DNA of 64,000 bases from Hymenobacter translucens (GCF_020685205.1 NZ_JAJERB010000002.1:62001-126000), one strand, 5' to 3'; positions 9,175-18,431 are shown, counted from the first letter of the stretch. The notes: generated by a model from the sequence alone, not told the origin. Program-made: numbers and translations.

Positions 9175-10254
9175 TTAGAAAGGCAGCGCCAGCTGCCGGC
9201 CGGCCGACTCTTCCGCGCTGTCGAGGCTGGACAGGGACACGCCCAGCAGGCGCACCCCCTTTGGTACAGGCAGCACGGAGGCAACAAGCTCCTGGGCAAT
9301 AGCGTCGAGCCAGGGACGGTGGGTGATAAGCGCCAGACAGGTGCGGCTGCGGGTAATCTGCTGGAAGTCGTTGTACTTGATTTTCACCGTCACGCTCCGT
9401 CCCCACACCCCGGCCCGCAGGCAGTACTCCCACACGGTGTCCAGGGCCGGCTGCAGCGCATCGGTCAGTTCCTCGGGCGTCGACAGATCGTGTTCGAAGG
9501 TGGTTTCGGAGCCGATGCTCTTGCGCAGGCGGTCCGCTACCACAGGCCGGTGGTCGATGGCGCGGGCAATGGTGTAGTAGTAGCTCCCGGCCTTGCCGAA
9601 GTGCTGCCGCAGCCACTCCTCCGGTTGCTGCCGCAGGTCGAGCCCCGTGAAGATGCCCATTTGGTTGAGCCGGGTCGCCGTTACGGGGCCGATACCGTGG
9701 AACGCGCCTACCGGCAGGGGTTCCACGAAAGCCGGCCCCTGCCCCGGCGCAATTAAGTACTGCCCGTTGGGCTTGCGAAAATCAGAGGCCAGCTTGGCCA
9801 GAAACTTATTGTAGGAGATGCCCGCCGAGGCGGTAAGCCGGGTTTGCTCGAAAATGGCCGCCCTGATTTCCTGGGCAATCCGGGTGGCGGACGGCATCTG
9901 CTTCAGGTTGGTCGTCACATCCAGGTAGGCCTCGTCGAGCGAGACCGGCTCGATAAGCGGGGTATATTCAGCGAAGATGGCGCGGATCTGCCGGGAAACG
10001 GCCTTGTACACGTCGAAGCGGGGCTTCACGAAGATCAGGTCGGGGCATCGGCGCAGGGCGGTGGTGGAAGCCATGGCAGAGCGCACGCCAAACTCCCGGG
10101 CTTCGTAGCTGGCGGCGGCCACCACGCCCCGCTGCCGGGGGCTGCCCACCGCTACCGGCCGCCCGCGCAGCTCGGGGTTGTCGCGCTGCTCGACGGAAGC
10201 GTAGAACGCGTCCATGTCGAGGTGTATGATCTTTCGATTCGCGTCCTGCTCCAC
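9175..10254 (-). CDS. dinB: DNA polymerase IV (Y-family translesion polymerase)
   Basis: Low-fidelity polymerase that extends past lesions. Seen: KIIHLDMDAFYASVEQRD with the first catalytic Asp pair, RGVVAAASYEAREFGVRSAM, the SLDEAYLDVT motif with the other catalytic acids, a helix-hairpin-helix region (GIGPVTATRLNQMGI), and the little-finger domain to ALPF, which resembles the clamp-binding tail. No ATG precedes the DMDAF motif. GTG at 10254 gives VEQDANRKIIHLDMD, the usual spacing; TTG at 10269 is the alternative. It lies downstream of the initiator tRNA and its terminator on the same strand. No LexA box was identified. Confidence 0.95.
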   Translation of the reverse strand: MEQDANRKIIHLDMDAFYASVEQRDNPELRGRPVAVGSPRQRGVVAAASYEAREFGVRSAMASTTALRRCPDLIFVKPRFDVYKAVSRQIRAIFAEYTPLIEPVSLDEAYLDVTTNLKQMPSATRIAQEIRAAIFEQTRLTASAGISYNKFLAKLASDFRKPNGQYLIAPGQGPAFVEPLPVGAFHGIGPVTATRLNQMGIFTGLDLRQQPEEWLRQHFGKAGSYYYTIARAIDHRPVVADRLRKSIGSETTFEHDLSTPEELTDALQPALDTVWEYCLRAGVWGRSVTVKIKYNDFQQITRSRTCLALITHRPWLDAIAQELVASVLPVPKGVRLLGVSLSSLDSAEESAGRQLALPF

Positions 10255-10300
10255 CAGCTTGCCGACCAACGCCCACGGGCGGATTTGCTTATCACCCGGA

Positions 10301-10344
10301 AAACAAAAAAGCGGACTAACTGCCTGCTTGGCAACTAGTCCGCT
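10301..10344 (-). terminator. Rho-independent terminator after tRNA-fMet
   Basis: Reading the minus strand, AGCGGACTA (10336-10344) pairs with TAGTCCGCT (10310-10318) and is followed by a T-rich run (10301-10310). It sits directly behind the tRNA and just before dinB, so it should separate the two. Confidence 0.8.
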
Positions 10345-10348
10345 TAGG

Positions 10349-10421
<73 letters not shown>

Positions 10422-10627
10422 CTGTTTGGTTCTGCAAATGTACGAGGGTTTTTCATATTTCAGTGCTTCTGGCCTGCAAAACGGACCGCTCACTGGCTTT
10501 GCCTCTGATAATCAGCCTGTTTTTTTCGTTTACCTGCGTTCTTCGCTTCTTCCGGCGGCTGCCCAAAGCAGAAACGACCCCTATGCTACCTTTATCCAGC
10601 GCCTGCCAGCCTTAGCTGGGCGGCGGA

Positions 10628-11494
10628 ATGCTCAGCCTGGTAATCCCTATCCCTATGCCGATCGGTCGCACAATTTTCGTTACGATGCTCGCCTGCCTGT
10701 TGCTGCTGAGCGCCCAGGCTCAGCCGTCCGGCGCCAGACAGGCCCCGCTTGTCATCGGGCAAACCTTCACCATCGATTCCAAGGCCCTTGGAGAAACGCG
10801 GCGCATCAACGTGTATCTGCCGGCGGGCTACGTTGAGTCCAAGACCCTGCAGCTGCCGGTGCTGTACATGCCCGATGGCGGCATGGCCGAGGACTTCCTG
10901 CACGTGGCCGGGCTGGTTCAGGTTTCGGTGGGCAACGGCACGATGCGGCCGTTTATCCTGGTCGGCATCGAGAACACCCAGCGCCGCCGCGACCTGACCG
11001 GACCAACCACCAATGCCGAGGACAAGAAGATTGCACCCAAGGTGGGCGGATCGGCAGCCTTCCGGCAGTTTATCCGGCAGGAGCTGATGCCGGAGGTGAA
11101 AAAGCGGTACCGCACCACCCCCGAAACGGCTATTGTGGGCGAGTCGCTGGCGGGGCTGTTCGTGGTCGAAACGCTGCTGCTTGAGCCCGACCTGTTCACC
11201 AGCTACCTGGCCTTCGACCCCAGCCTGTGGTGGAACAACGAGCAGCTCGTCAACGACGCCGGAGCATTGGTGAAAAAGAATGCCGGTAAGCCGAAAACCC
11301 TGTTCGTGGCTACCAGCAACCAGAAAGAGCTGGAAGCCGCCATGCAGCGCCTGACGAAAAGCCTCGGCGGCGCGGGCATTACCCTGCACTACGAGCCCAT
11401 GCCCCAGGAAACCCACGCTACCATCTACCACCCCGCAGCGCTGAAAGCCTTCCGCACGGTGTTTAAGCCCGAGCCAGCTGCCGGAACCCGCTGA
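10628..11494 (+). CDS. Putative secreted esterase (esterase D / alpha-beta hydrolase family)
   Basis: A 288-residue serine esterase. Seen: an export signal ending SAQA, RRINVYLPAGY, LPVLYMPDGG, a VGIENTQRRRDLT stretch, the nucleophile elbow GESLAG, and a late ETHATIYHPAAL that likely carries the catalytic His. This layout fits the family of Fes/IroE-like and other secreted esterases common in Bacteroidota; the substrate cannot be read from the sequence. The internal ATG at 10655 (MPIGRTIF) gives a more compact signal peptide and may be the true start. Confidence 0.82.
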   Translation: MLSLVIPIPMPIGRTIFVTMLACLLLLSAQAQPSGARQAPLVIGQTFTIDSKALGETRRINVYLPAGYVESKTLQLPVLYMPDGGMAEDFLHVAGLVQVSVGNGTMRPFILVGIENTQRRRDLTGPTTNAEDKKIAPKVGGSAAFRQFIRQELMPEVKKRYRTTPETAIVGESLAGLFVVETLLLEPDLFTSYLAFDPSLWWNNEQLVNDAGALVKKNAGKPKTLFVATSNQKELEAAMQRLTKSLGGAGITLHYEPMPQETHATIYHPAALKAFRTVFKPEPAAGTR

Positions 11495-11500
11495 GACTAG

Positions 11501-11568
11501 TTGCTCGTTGTTAGTTGTCCGTTGTTAGTATCGTTCTGACAACTAACAACGGACAACTGACAATTCAC
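11501..11568. repeat. Heptamer repeat locus A (GTTG/CAAC type, two facing arms)
   Basis: Left arm in strict 7-bp phase: TTGCTCG, TTGTTAG, TTGTCCG, TTGTTAG (11501-11528). Loop 11529-11540. Right arm, also in phase: AACTAAC, AACGGAC, AACTGAC, AATTCAC (11541-11568). The arms are near-perfect inverted copies over about 19 bp and could form a hairpin between the two convergent stop codons. Confidence 0.85.
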
Positions 11569-11574
11569 AAATAC

Positions 11575-13383
11575 CTAAAACCGGCTGGTGATGCCGAAGT
11601 GAATCTTGGAGGCGTTCAGGGAAAAGTTCTGCTCCCGGGTGCGGCCCACCGAGTACACAAACTGAAACATACCGGCCCCGGTCCGGAAGCTAAGGCCGGC
11701 CCCCAGCCCGGTGGGCAGGTCCTCGAACGGGTCCTGGGGCAGGCTGCGCCGCAGGTAGGCCTGATCGGCAAACAGGAACACATAGGCGTCGGAGCCGGTG
11801 AACTGCCGGAACTCCACCGTGCCGATGGCGTAGCTGCTGGCGTAGAATTCCAGCTCGTTGAAGCCCCGTAAGGTGCTCAGCCCACCCACCCGGAACAGGT
11901 CGTTCAGAAACAGCCGCTCATTAAGCAACGCCTCGCCCCGCACCCGGGCAAACAGCACCCCGTTCTTGCCCACTTTGAAATACTGCTCGACCCGCCCGCC
12001 CAGGCTGATCTGGGTGGAGCGCAACGCCACTTTGTTGTAGAGCGAATCGACTATTTCGGGGTTTTTGGTAATCTGCTTGGTGCCAATGCCCGCCTGGGTC
12101 AGCACCAGCAGGCCCCGGCGCGGAAAGGCGGCATCGTCGAGCGTATTCCAGGCGTAGTCGAAGCCGTAAGAATTGTAGGTGTAGTCGATGTTGTCGGGCA
12201 GGGCTTGCAGGCGGTAGCGGGTGGTATCGGACAACAGGCGGGAACTGCGCCGCTCGGTGAAAAAGGTGACGCGCCCGGCCCGGGCCGTGGGGTAGGTTAC
12301 CTGCAGCCGGGGCCGGATGGTCAGAAAGTCGTTGCCTTCCTTATATAAGTTGAAGCTGCCGCCCAGCTCCAGCGGGGTGCCAAAGAAGTTGGGATGCAGG
12401 TAGTGAGCATCCAGGAGCTGAGAAGCTACGTCGGTTTTGCGCCATTGCAGCCCAACCTGTTTGCCACCCCCGCTCAGGTTGCGCAGGTTGATGGTGACGT
12501 CGCCCGTTAGCTGCACCTTGTTTTCCCCGGCCAGCGGGTTCGGGTTGGGCAGTACGCCCACGATGGCGTCGAACTGGTTGGCGGAGCGGTCTTCCACCAG
12601 CAGGTACACCCGGGCCCGGCCCAGGGAAAAGCGCACTTCGGGCTCGGCTTTGAGGTGGAGGTAGGGCAGCTGGCGCAGGAGCTGCGCCGCCGCGTCCACC
12701 CGCTGCTGGCTGTAGGGCTGGCCGGGCGTAATCTGCAGAAACTTGGTCAGAAACCGCTTCTTCGTTTTGGTGCGGCCTACCAGCTCCAGGGAGTCGAATA
12801 CGATGACGGGGCCCCGGTCCAGCACGACCCGGCCCTCCACGCCCCCGCTACGCAGGGCTACCGAGTCGAGGCGGACGGTAGCGAAGGGGTAGCCCTGGTT
12901 TTCGGCTTCGGCCAGTACCCGCTGCTGCAGACGGGCCCATTCGGTGGGCTGGAACGGCGCGCCCCGAAACAGCTTTTCGCGGAAGCCCGCCCGCTGCAGC
13001 AGGTCGTCGCCGAGGTTACCGTTGCGCAGCCGGGCCCAGCGGAACTGCTCCCCCACGTACAGCCCTACCTTCAGCGTGTCGCGGCCCCAGCGCAGCGTGT
13101 CGGCGGAGGCGGTCAGGTAGGCATCGGCCTGCAGCGCCAGCACCAGGTCGCGCACGTTGCGCAGAGCAGTAAGCGAATCAGGAGCCGAAGCCGGGGTGCG
13201 GTAGCGGCGCAGCACGGCCCGGTCCGCGGCTTCGGCGACGAGCTGAATAACCTTGGGCCGCCCGGAAACCGGGGCCGGCCGGGGCCCCGGGGGCGGAGAA
13301 GGGCTGGACTGGGCCCACACCAGAACCGGGCTGCCGGGCAGCAGCAGGGTCAGCCAAAAGAAAACGAGGGTGCGGGCGTACAT
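11575..13383 (-). CDS. Omp85/BamA-superfamily outer-membrane protein
   Basis: An outer-membrane beta-barrel of the Omp85 superfamily with POTRA-like periplasmic sequence. Seen: signal peptide (MYARTLVFFWLTLLLPG to VWAQ), a POTRA-like region around VVLDRGPVIVFDSLELVGRT and ITPGQPYSQQRVDAAAQLL, barrel strands, the GLSTLRGFNELEF segment carrying the loop-6 (V/L)RGF motif, and a terminal Phe. It is shorter than BamA, with fewer POTRA domains, so a TamA-like or surface-antigen role is likelier than BamA itself. The ATG at 13383 is preferred over 13422 because it starts directly at the signal peptide. Convergent with the esterase gene across repeat locus A. Confidence 0.85.
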   Translation of the reverse strand: MYARTLVFFWLTLLLPGSPVLVWAQSSPSPPPGPRPAPVSGRPKVIQLVAEAADRAVLRRYRTPASAPDSLTALRNVRDLVLALQADAYLTASADTLRWGRDTLKVGLYVGEQFRWARLRNGNLGDDLLQRAGFREKLFRGAPFQPTEWARLQQRVLAEAENQGYPFATVRLDSVALRSGGVEGRVVLDRGPVIVFDSLELVGRTKTKKRFLTKFLQITPGQPYSQQRVDAAAQLLRQLPYLHLKAEPEVRFSLGRARVYLLVEDRSANQFDAIVGVLPNPNPLAGENKVQLTGDVTINLRNLSGGGKQVGLQWRKTDVASQLLDAHYLHPNFFGTPLELGGSFNLYKEGNDFLTIRPRLQVTYPTARAGRVTFFTERRSSRLLSDTTRYRLQALPDNIDYTYNSYGFDYAWNTLDDAAFPRRGLLVLTQAGIGTKQITKNPEIVDSLYNKVALRSTQISLGGRVEQYFKVGKNGVLFARVRGEALLNERLFLNDLFRVGGLSTLRGFNELEFYASSYAIGTVEFRQFTGSDAYVFLFADQAYLRRSLPQDPFEDLPTGLGAGLSFRTGAGMFQFVYSVGRTREQNFSLNASKIHFGITSRF

Positions 13384-13512
13384 TTGGGAACAGAAACGCA
13401 AAAAAGCGTTTTTAATTTCCAACGGTGCCGCTTCCGGCTTTTCGGCCGTCCGGCAGCGTCCGGCGGCGGCCTGCTTTTACGTTAGCCGGCTTCCTGGCAC
13501 CCGTTTTTCCTT

Positions 13513-14646
13513 ATGCCCGGCCTCTACCTTCACATTCCCTTCTGCAAGCAGGCCTGCCACTACTGCGACTTCCACTTCAGCACGTCCATGGCCCTGAAAA
13601 GCCGACTGGTAGACGCGCTGGTCCGGGAGCTGGAGCTGCGCCGCGACTACCTCGGTTCCCGGCCCACGCTGCAAACCATCTACTTTGGCGGGGGCACGCC
13701 GTCTTTGCTGACCGGGCCTGAGCTAAGCCAGCTGTTTGAGGCCATCCTCCTCCACTTCGATGTAGCACCCGACGCGGAAATCACCCTCGAAGCCAACCCC
13801 GACGACCTCACCGCCGATAAGCTGCGGGAGCTGGCCGCCTCACCGGTAAACCGCCTGAGCATCGGCCTGCAAAGCTTCCATGAGCCCCACCTGCGCCTGA
13901 TGAACCGCGCCCACTCGGCGGAAGAGTCGCGGCGGGCGGTGCTGCTGGCCCAGGACGCCGGGTTCGAGAATATTTCCATCGACCTGATCTACGGGGTGCC
14001 CGCGCCCGACCACGGTATCTGGGAAGAGGACATGGCCCGGGCCTTTGCCCTGCGGGTGCCGCACCTGTCGTGCTATGCCCTCACGGTGGAGCCGGCCACG
14101 GTATTCGGGCGCCGCCAGCAGAAGGGCACCTTCCTGGCCCCGCCCGACGAGTTCGTGGCCGGGCAGTTCGAGCGGCTACTTGACCAGACCCGGGCCCAGG
14201 GCTACGAGCAGTACGAGATATCCAACTTCAGTCGGCCCGGCCGGGAGTCGCGCCACAATGCCAACTACTGGCGCGGCGTGCCCTACCTGGGCCTGGGCCC
14301 CAGCGCCCACTCCTTTGACGGGCAGAGCCGTCAGTACACGGTTCCCAACAACCATCAGTACGTACGCGCGGTGCTCGACGAGCAGCAGGTGCCCGCTACC
14401 CGCGAAACCCTGAGCCCAATGGACCAGGCCAACGAGTACCTGATGACCAGCCTGCGCACCAGCTGGGGCTGCGACCTGGCGCGGCTGCAAACCCAGTACG
14501 GTGTGCCCCTGCTTTCTTCCCGCGCCGACTACCTGCGCTACCTCCAAACCCAGGGCTGGGCTACGCTCGACCAGAGCGTGCTGCGCCTCACCGATGCCGG
14601 CAAGCTTCTGGCCGACCAGATTACCCTGGAGCTGTTCCAGGAATAG
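13513..14646 (+). CDS. hemW: HemW-like radical SAM haem chaperone
   Basis: A 377-residue radical SAM protein. Seen: LYLHIPFCKQACHYCDF with the Cx3Cx2C iron-sulfur motif (Cys 11, 15, 18), YFGGGTPSLL, the EANPDDLT motif, RLSIGLQSFHEPHLRLMNRAH, and the C-terminal YEISNFSRPGRESRHNANYW region. HemW is the usual member in organisms lacking a clear HemN role; it binds haem and is thought to deliver it to respiratory enzymes. It lacks the extra N-terminal residues of true HemN. It is divergent from the Omp85 gene. Confidence 0.93.
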   Translation: MPGLYLHIPFCKQACHYCDFHFSTSMALKSRLVDALVRELELRRDYLGSRPTLQTIYFGGGTPSLLTGPELSQLFEAILLHFDVAPDAEITLEANPDDLTADKLRELAASPVNRLSIGLQSFHEPHLRLMNRAHSAEESRRAVLLAQDAGFENISIDLIYGVPAPDHGIWEEDMARAFALRVPHLSCYALTVEPATVFGRRQQKGTFLAPPDEFVAGQFERLLDQTRAQGYEQYEISNFSRPGRESRHNANYWRGVPYLGLGPSAHSFDGQSRQYTVPNNHQYVRAVLDEQQVPATRETLSPMDQANEYLMTSLRTSWGCDLARLQTQYGVPLLSSRADYLRYLQTQGWATLDQSVLRLTDAGKLLADQITLELFQE

Positions 14647-14846
14647 CTCAGTTAGTGCGCTAGCCATTTCAGCCGGTCCACGGGTAGCCAGGACCGCGCG
14701 CCAGCCTGGCACCAACGGTAAGTTATTCTCGGACCGCCGGTTAGCTGCCTGGGGCTGGCCAGGGACGGCACCGGCGCCCGATCCTGCGTAGGAAGGAAAA
14801 CCGGTGGAGTGCCACCAACTCAGATTAAACCGTTAAATCTGCGGTT

Positions 14847-15266
14847 ATGAAACGCCTGATAGACATCCTCGCCGACGACACCGATTTTTTCGTCGAGCAC
14901 GTGCAGATTACGGCCATCGTCTTCGACAATACCAACGACGTGACCATCTGGGCCACGACGTTTATGGACGAGGAGCTGCACTTCTTTCACCTAGGCCTGG
15001 AGTTTCAGTCGCTCGACCTGCTGCTGCGCATGGCCGGGGACCGGGCCGGGGAGCTGCAGGAAGAAGTGGCCGACGCGCTGGCCAACGTCACGGAGTGGCC
15101 CTGCCTGCTTGAATACACTACCGAAGACGACCCGCCCGTGCTGCTGCCCGGCGTGGCCCTGAAGCTGTCGTGCACCTACTCCGTCGAGGAAGACGAGGAG
15201 GAGGACGACCCCACGCCCCAGAACGTGTTCTACCTGGAAAGCGTGTTTCTGCGCATCGAGCCGTAG
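14847..15266 (+). CDS. Conserved acidic protein of unknown function
   Basis: A 139-residue cytoplasmic protein without signal peptide or membrane segment. It is strongly acidic, with a run of Glu/Asp near the end (VEEDEEEDDPTP), and has alternating hydrophobic stretches suggesting an alpha/beta fold. No domain was recognised. The ATG at 14847 follows a 200-bp gap from hemW without recognisable features. Composition and codon use match its neighbours, so it is likely a real gene. Confidence 0.65.
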   Translation: MKRLIDILADDTDFFVEHVQITAIVFDNTNDVTIWATTFMDEELHFFHLGLEFQSLDLLLRMAGDRAGELQEEVADALANVTEWPCLLEYTTEDDPPVLLPGVALKLSCTYSVEEDEEEDDPTPQNVFYLESVFLRIEP

Positions 15267-15380
15267 CCCTGACCAGCCCAATCCCGAAGGCAGCAGCTAC
15301 GCCCGCTAAACGTGAACCGGCTGCCAGCAACAAGTGGCCCTGCCCCTATCCAAAGTTCAGCCTCTTACCATTTTACTTCT

Positions 15381-16052
15381 TTGCCCAAGCCCGTCTTCTA
15401 CCTGATTCCCGGCCTCGGGGCCGATGGCCGCCGTCTGTTCCGGAACCTGGAGCTGGACGGGGAAGTGCACATCCTGGAGTGGCTGACGCCCGAGCCGGAC
15501 GAAAGCCTGCTCCACTACGTGGCCCGCATGGCCGAGCCCATTCCCCTGGATCAGCCCTGCCTGGTCGTAGGTATTTCGTTTGGGGGGACGGTGGCCCTCG
15601 AAATCTGCCGGATCCGCCCCCGCGGGTTTGCCGTGCTGGCCTCCAGCATTCCCGACGCCGATTCGCTCCCCCCGCTGCTCCGGGTCGTGCGGGCTACGAA
15701 AGCCTATAAGCTCACGCACCCGACGCTGTTTAAGCTGTTCCCCTGGGCCGGCAAGTGGTATTTCGGGGTGAAGAGCGGAGAGGAATACCGCGTATTCAAG
15801 GAAATTCTGGCCGACATGGAACCCACCTACACGCGCTGGGCCGTGGACCGCCTCCTGCACTGGGACAGCACCGACATCGGCTCCTGCGTGCAGATCCTGG
15901 GCAGTCACGACCGGGTATTCCCGCCCGGTCCCGCCCGCGTCGACTACCTGATTCGCGGCGGCACCCACTTCATGATCTACACCCACGGCCCGGAAATCAG
16001 CAAAATCCTAAACAAGCTGGCCGCCGAAAAGCTCAGCGGTGCCAATACCTGA
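15381..16052 (+). CDS. Alpha/beta hydrolase
   Basis: A cytoplasmic alpha/beta hydrolase of about 223 residues. Seen: FYLIPGLGADGRRLF at the start (oxyanion-hole region), the nucleophile elbow GISFGG, an ILGSHDRVFP strand carrying the likely catalytic Asp, and GGTHFMIYTHG with the catalytic His. TTG at 15381 gives the compact start LPKPVFYLIPG; GTG at 15312 is in frame but would add a tail of non-conserved composition. The substrate is unknown. A heptamer repeat and a cyclase-family gene follow on the same strand. Confidence 0.8.
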   Translation: MPKPVFYLIPGLGADGRRLFRNLELDGEVHILEWLTPEPDESLLHYVARMAEPIPLDQPCLVVGISFGGTVALEICRIRPRGFAVLASSIPDADSLPPLLRVVRATKAYKLTHPTLFKLFPWAGKWYFGVKSGEEYRVFKEILADMEPTYTRWAVDRLLHWDSTDIGSCVQILGSHDRVFPPGPARVDYLIRGGTHFMIYTHGPEISKILNKLAAEKLSGANT

Positions 16053-16062
16053 GGTTTTTCGC

Positions 16063-16101
16063 TTCAATTCTTAATTACTAATTATCAATTACTAATTCAC
16101 A
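16063..16101. repeat. Heptamer repeat locus D (AATT type)
   Basis: Five units in phase, TTCAATT, CTTAATT, ACTAATT, ATCAATT, ACTAATT (16063-16097), then CACA directly before the ATG at 16102. The array forms the immediate 5' flank of the cyclase gene. There is no facing arm; the AT-rich units stand out in a GC-rich setting. Confidence 0.85.
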
Positions 16102-16866
16102 ATGCCCGCTACCTACTCCTACCTCGGCCGCACCTATTCCTTCGACCCGGCGGCCCCGCTCGACATCTCCCTGCCGCTCGCCCCCGGGTCCGACCAAGTA
16201 AACTGCTTCTGGGCCGAGCCGGTGCAGTTCGACGTGATTCGGGTGGGCTCATTCGTGGGCAGCGTGGCCCAGGGCGGCAGCACCAACTACCAGCGCGTGC
16301 ACGTCACGCCCCACGGCAACGGCACCCACACCGAGTGCTACGGCCACATCTCCCCCGACCCCACCGCTACGCTCAACCGGCACCTGCGCCGCTTTCTGTT
16401 CGTGGCCCGGCTCGTGTCGGTTGCGCCCCGCCCCCAGCTCAACGGCGACCTGGTGGTGATGCTGGCCGACGTTGAGCCCCTGTTGACTGCTGCGGCTGTT
16501 GCGCCCGAAGCCCTGGTGCTACGTACCCTGCCCAACCAAGACGCCAAGCGGAGCCGGCAGTACTCGGGCACCAACCCGACCTATCTCGAGCCGGCGCTGG
16601 CGCATTTCCTAGTGGCCCGGGGGATTCAGCACCTGCTGCTCGACCTGCCCAGCGTCGACCGGGAAGAAGACAACGGGGAGCTGCTGGCCCACCACGCCTT
16701 CTGGCAGTACCCCGAAGCCACTCGCCAGGACTGCACCATCACCGAGCTGATTTTCGTACCCGACGAGGTAGCGGACGGCCTGTACCTGCTCAACCTGCAG
16801 GTTACCAGCCTGGAGCTGGATGCCAGCCCCAGCAAGCCGGTGCTGTACGAACTGACTGAAAATTAA
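16102..16866 (+). CDS. Cyclase-family (kynurenine formamidase-like) metal-dependent hydrolase
   Basis: A 254-residue protein of the putative cyclase superfamily. Seen: LDISLPLAPG near the start, VHVTPHGNGTHTECYGHI containing the HxGTHxD-like metal-binding motif (here with Glu after His-Thr), and the late ITELIFVPDEVADGLYLLNLQ region. Family members are metal-dependent amidohydrolases such as KynB-type arylformamidases; the Bacteroidota versions are mostly uncharacterised. The neighbours do not include other kynurenine genes, so the substrate is open. Confidence 0.85.
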   Translation: MPATYSYLGRTYSFDPAAPLDISLPLAPGSDQVNCFWAEPVQFDVIRVGSFVGSVAQGGSTNYQRVHVTPHGNGTHTECYGHISPDPTATLNRHLRRFLFVARLVSVAPRPQLNGDLVVMLADVEPLLTAAAVAPEALVLRTLPNQDAKRSRQYSGTNPTYLEPALAHFLVARGIQHLLLDLPSVDREEDNGELLAHHAFWQYPEATRQDCTITELIFVPDEVADGLYLLNLQVTSLELDASPSKPVLYELTEN

Positions 16867-16939
16867 ACCGAGCACGGGGTGCAACTCAAGCAGGCAGGCG
16901 GGTATCTACCTCCTGTTCCACTTCAACTCTATCCACCGT

Positions 16940-17623
16940 ATGCGCTTTCCCCAATTTTTACTGCCCGGCTTATTGTTACTGGCGGCCTCGACCAGTGCCC
17001 TGAGCCAGTCGACTTCCTCTCCTGCTCCCGAGCTATCGGCCCTGCCGGATACCCCGCCCCGTAAGGTGCTGGTAAAGCTGGGCCTGAATGTGGCCCGCGG
17101 TCTATCCTACGGAGGCTATGAGGGCCTTCGGGCCAGCATACCGGTTGTGACGGGTATAGAGTACTCGGTTTCTCCCGGCTTTACCCTGTACAGCCAGCTG
17201 GGCGTTGATGTGAGCGTGCCGACCTACCGCTCCTTTTACCGCCAGAACGCCGTGACGCCCAGCGCTTCGCTGAGTCTGGGCGGGCGCTACTACTACAACC
17301 AGGCCGCCCGGGCACGGAACAACAAGCCCCACGGACCTTTTGTGGGCAACTACCTGGCCTTCCAGGCTAACCTGGACCGGTTCCGCAGCCCACTGTCTGC
17401 TACTTTTCGCCCCGAAGGCCGCTGGCCGATGCGCACTACCTACGCCCCGGGCGTAACTATGCTGTGGGGCATGCAGCGCCGCCTGGGTTCAAACTTTCTG
17501 TTCGATCTGAGTACGGGCCTGGGCGTCAGCGGCAACGTGAGCGGCACCGCTATGCCCGGGTATACGACGGTCAACATCAACTTTACGCCCCAGGTGAACC
17601 TGGGCTTCTACCTGGCCCGGTAG
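16940..17623 (+). CDS. Small outer-membrane beta-barrel-like protein
   Basis: A 227-residue exported protein. Seen: signal peptide ending ALSQ, a linker rich in Ser/Pro, then repeated amphipathic strands rich in Gly and Tyr (LGGRYYYNQAAR, LSTGLGVSGNVSG, VNLGFYLAR). This is typical of the small outer-membrane barrels of Bacteroidota. The function is unknown. A strong terminator shared with the convergent rpmA follows. Confidence 0.7.
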   Translation: MRFPQFLLPGLLLLAASTSALSQSTSSPAPELSALPDTPPRKVLVKLGLNVARGLSYGGYEGLRASIPVVTGIEYSVSPGFTLYSQLGVDVSVPTYRSFYRQNAVTPSASLSLGGRYYYNQAARARNNKPHGPFVGNYLAFQANLDRFRSPLSATFRPEGRWPMRTTYAPGVTMLWGMQRRLGSNFLFDLSTGLGVSGNVSGTAMPGYTTVNINFTPQVNLGFYLAR

Positions 17624-17645
17624 CCTTACCTGTGGGTCCAACGCG

Positions 17646-17677
17646 AAAAAGGCTGCCTCTTGCGGGGCAGCCTTTTT
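17646..17677. terminator. Bidirectional Rho-independent terminator
   Basis: Perfect stem AAAAAGGCTGCC (17646-17657) with GGCAGCCTTTTT (17666-17677) around an 8-base loop. It lies between two convergent genes and serves both strands. Confidence 0.92.
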
Positions 17678-17696
17678 CGGTGCTGAAGGGGTTTAA

Positions 17697-17972
17697 CTAA
17701 GCGGCTACAGCTTCGTCGGTTACCGGTACTACCGATACAAACGAGCGGTCCTTGCGGCCCTTGCGGAACTGCACGGTGCCATCGACCATAGCGAACAGCG
17801 TGTGGTCCTTGCCGATACCCACGTTCTGGCCGGGGTGGTGCTTGGTGCCGCGCTGACGCACGATGATGTTGCCGGCAATGATGTCCTGCCCGCCGAAGAT
17901 TTTCACGCCGAGACGCTTAGAATGCGATTCGCGGCCGTTGTTGGAAGAGCCTACGCCTTTCTTGTGTGCCAT
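17697..17972 (-). CDS. rpmA: 50S ribosomal protein L27
   Basis: A ribosomal protein near the peptidyl transferase centre, 91 residues. Seen: [20 protein letters not shown], the [28 protein letters not shown] core and [11 protein letters not shown]. There is no Firmicutes-type cleavable N-terminal extension. It follows rplU on the minus strand, the usual order, but the gap of about 120 bp is filled by heptamer repeat locus H. Confidence 0.98.
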   Translation of the reverse strand: MAHKKGVGSSNNGRESHSKRLGVKIFGGQDIIAGNIIVRQRGTKHHPGQNVGIGKDHTLFAMVDGTVQFRKGRKDRSFVSVVPVTDEAVAA

Positions 17973-17987
17973 GTTGGTTTTATGCTA

Positions 17988-18086
17988 CAAGCTTCCAGCA
18001 GCAAGCTGCAAGCTTCGTTCTTGAATAAAACATGAGACAGTGCAGAAGCTAAAAAGCTGGCAGCTTGGGGCTTGCCGCTTGTAGCT
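17988..18086. repeat. Heptamer repeat locus H (AGCT type, two arms) between rplU and rpmA
   Basis: First arm in phase: CAAGCTT, CCAGCAG, CAAGCTG, CAAGCTT, CGTTCTT (17988-18022). Second arm in phase: AAAAGCT, GGCAGCT, TGGGGCT, TGCCGCT, TGTAGCT (18052-18086). The arms are roughly complementary, so the rplU-rpmA transcript would carry a hairpin in its spacer. Confidence 0.85.
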
Positions 18087-18094
18087 CCAAATCA

Positions 18095-18400
18095 CTACCC
18101 GATGCTGTTGATCATTACTTTGGTGTAGTCCTGACGGTGGCCGTTGAGCTTCTTGTAGCCCTTACGGCGCTTCTTTTTGAAGACCAGAACTTTGTCACCC
18201 TTCACGTGGCTCAGGATAGTGCCTTTCACGGTCACGTCCAGGAAGGGAGCACCCACGCTCAGCGAACCGTTGTTGTCGGTCAGCAATACGTTGCCCAGCT
18301 CGACAACATCGCCGACGTTGCCGGCCAGCTTGTGGGTGTAAACAAATTTATCGGCTTCGACCTTGGTCTGCTTGCCAGCTATGGTGACGATTGCGTACAT
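18095..18400 (-). CDS. rplU: 50S ribosomal protein L21
   Basis: A 101-residue ribosomal protein. Seen: MYAIVTIAGKQTKVEADKFV, GDVVELGNVLL, SVGAPFLDVTVKGTI and the HVKGDKVLVFKKKRRKGYKKLNGHRQDYT motif typical of L21. It is the first gene of the rplU-rpmA operon and has a clear TTTG/TAnnTTTG promoter directly upstream. Confidence 0.98.
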   Translation of the reverse strand: MYAIVTIAGKQTKVEADKFVYTHKLAGNVGDVVELGNVLLTDNNGSLSVGAPFLDVTVKGTILSHVKGDKVLVFKKKRRKGYKKLNGHRQDYTKVMINSIG

Positions 18401-18431
18401 CGGCTTCTCGCGTGTTTTGAAAATGGGAAGG

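Noticed and set aside
11501..11568. Heptamer arrays as CRISPR
   Set aside because: Units are 7 bp, degenerate, without constant repeats of 23-40 bp or unique spacers, and no cas gene is present.
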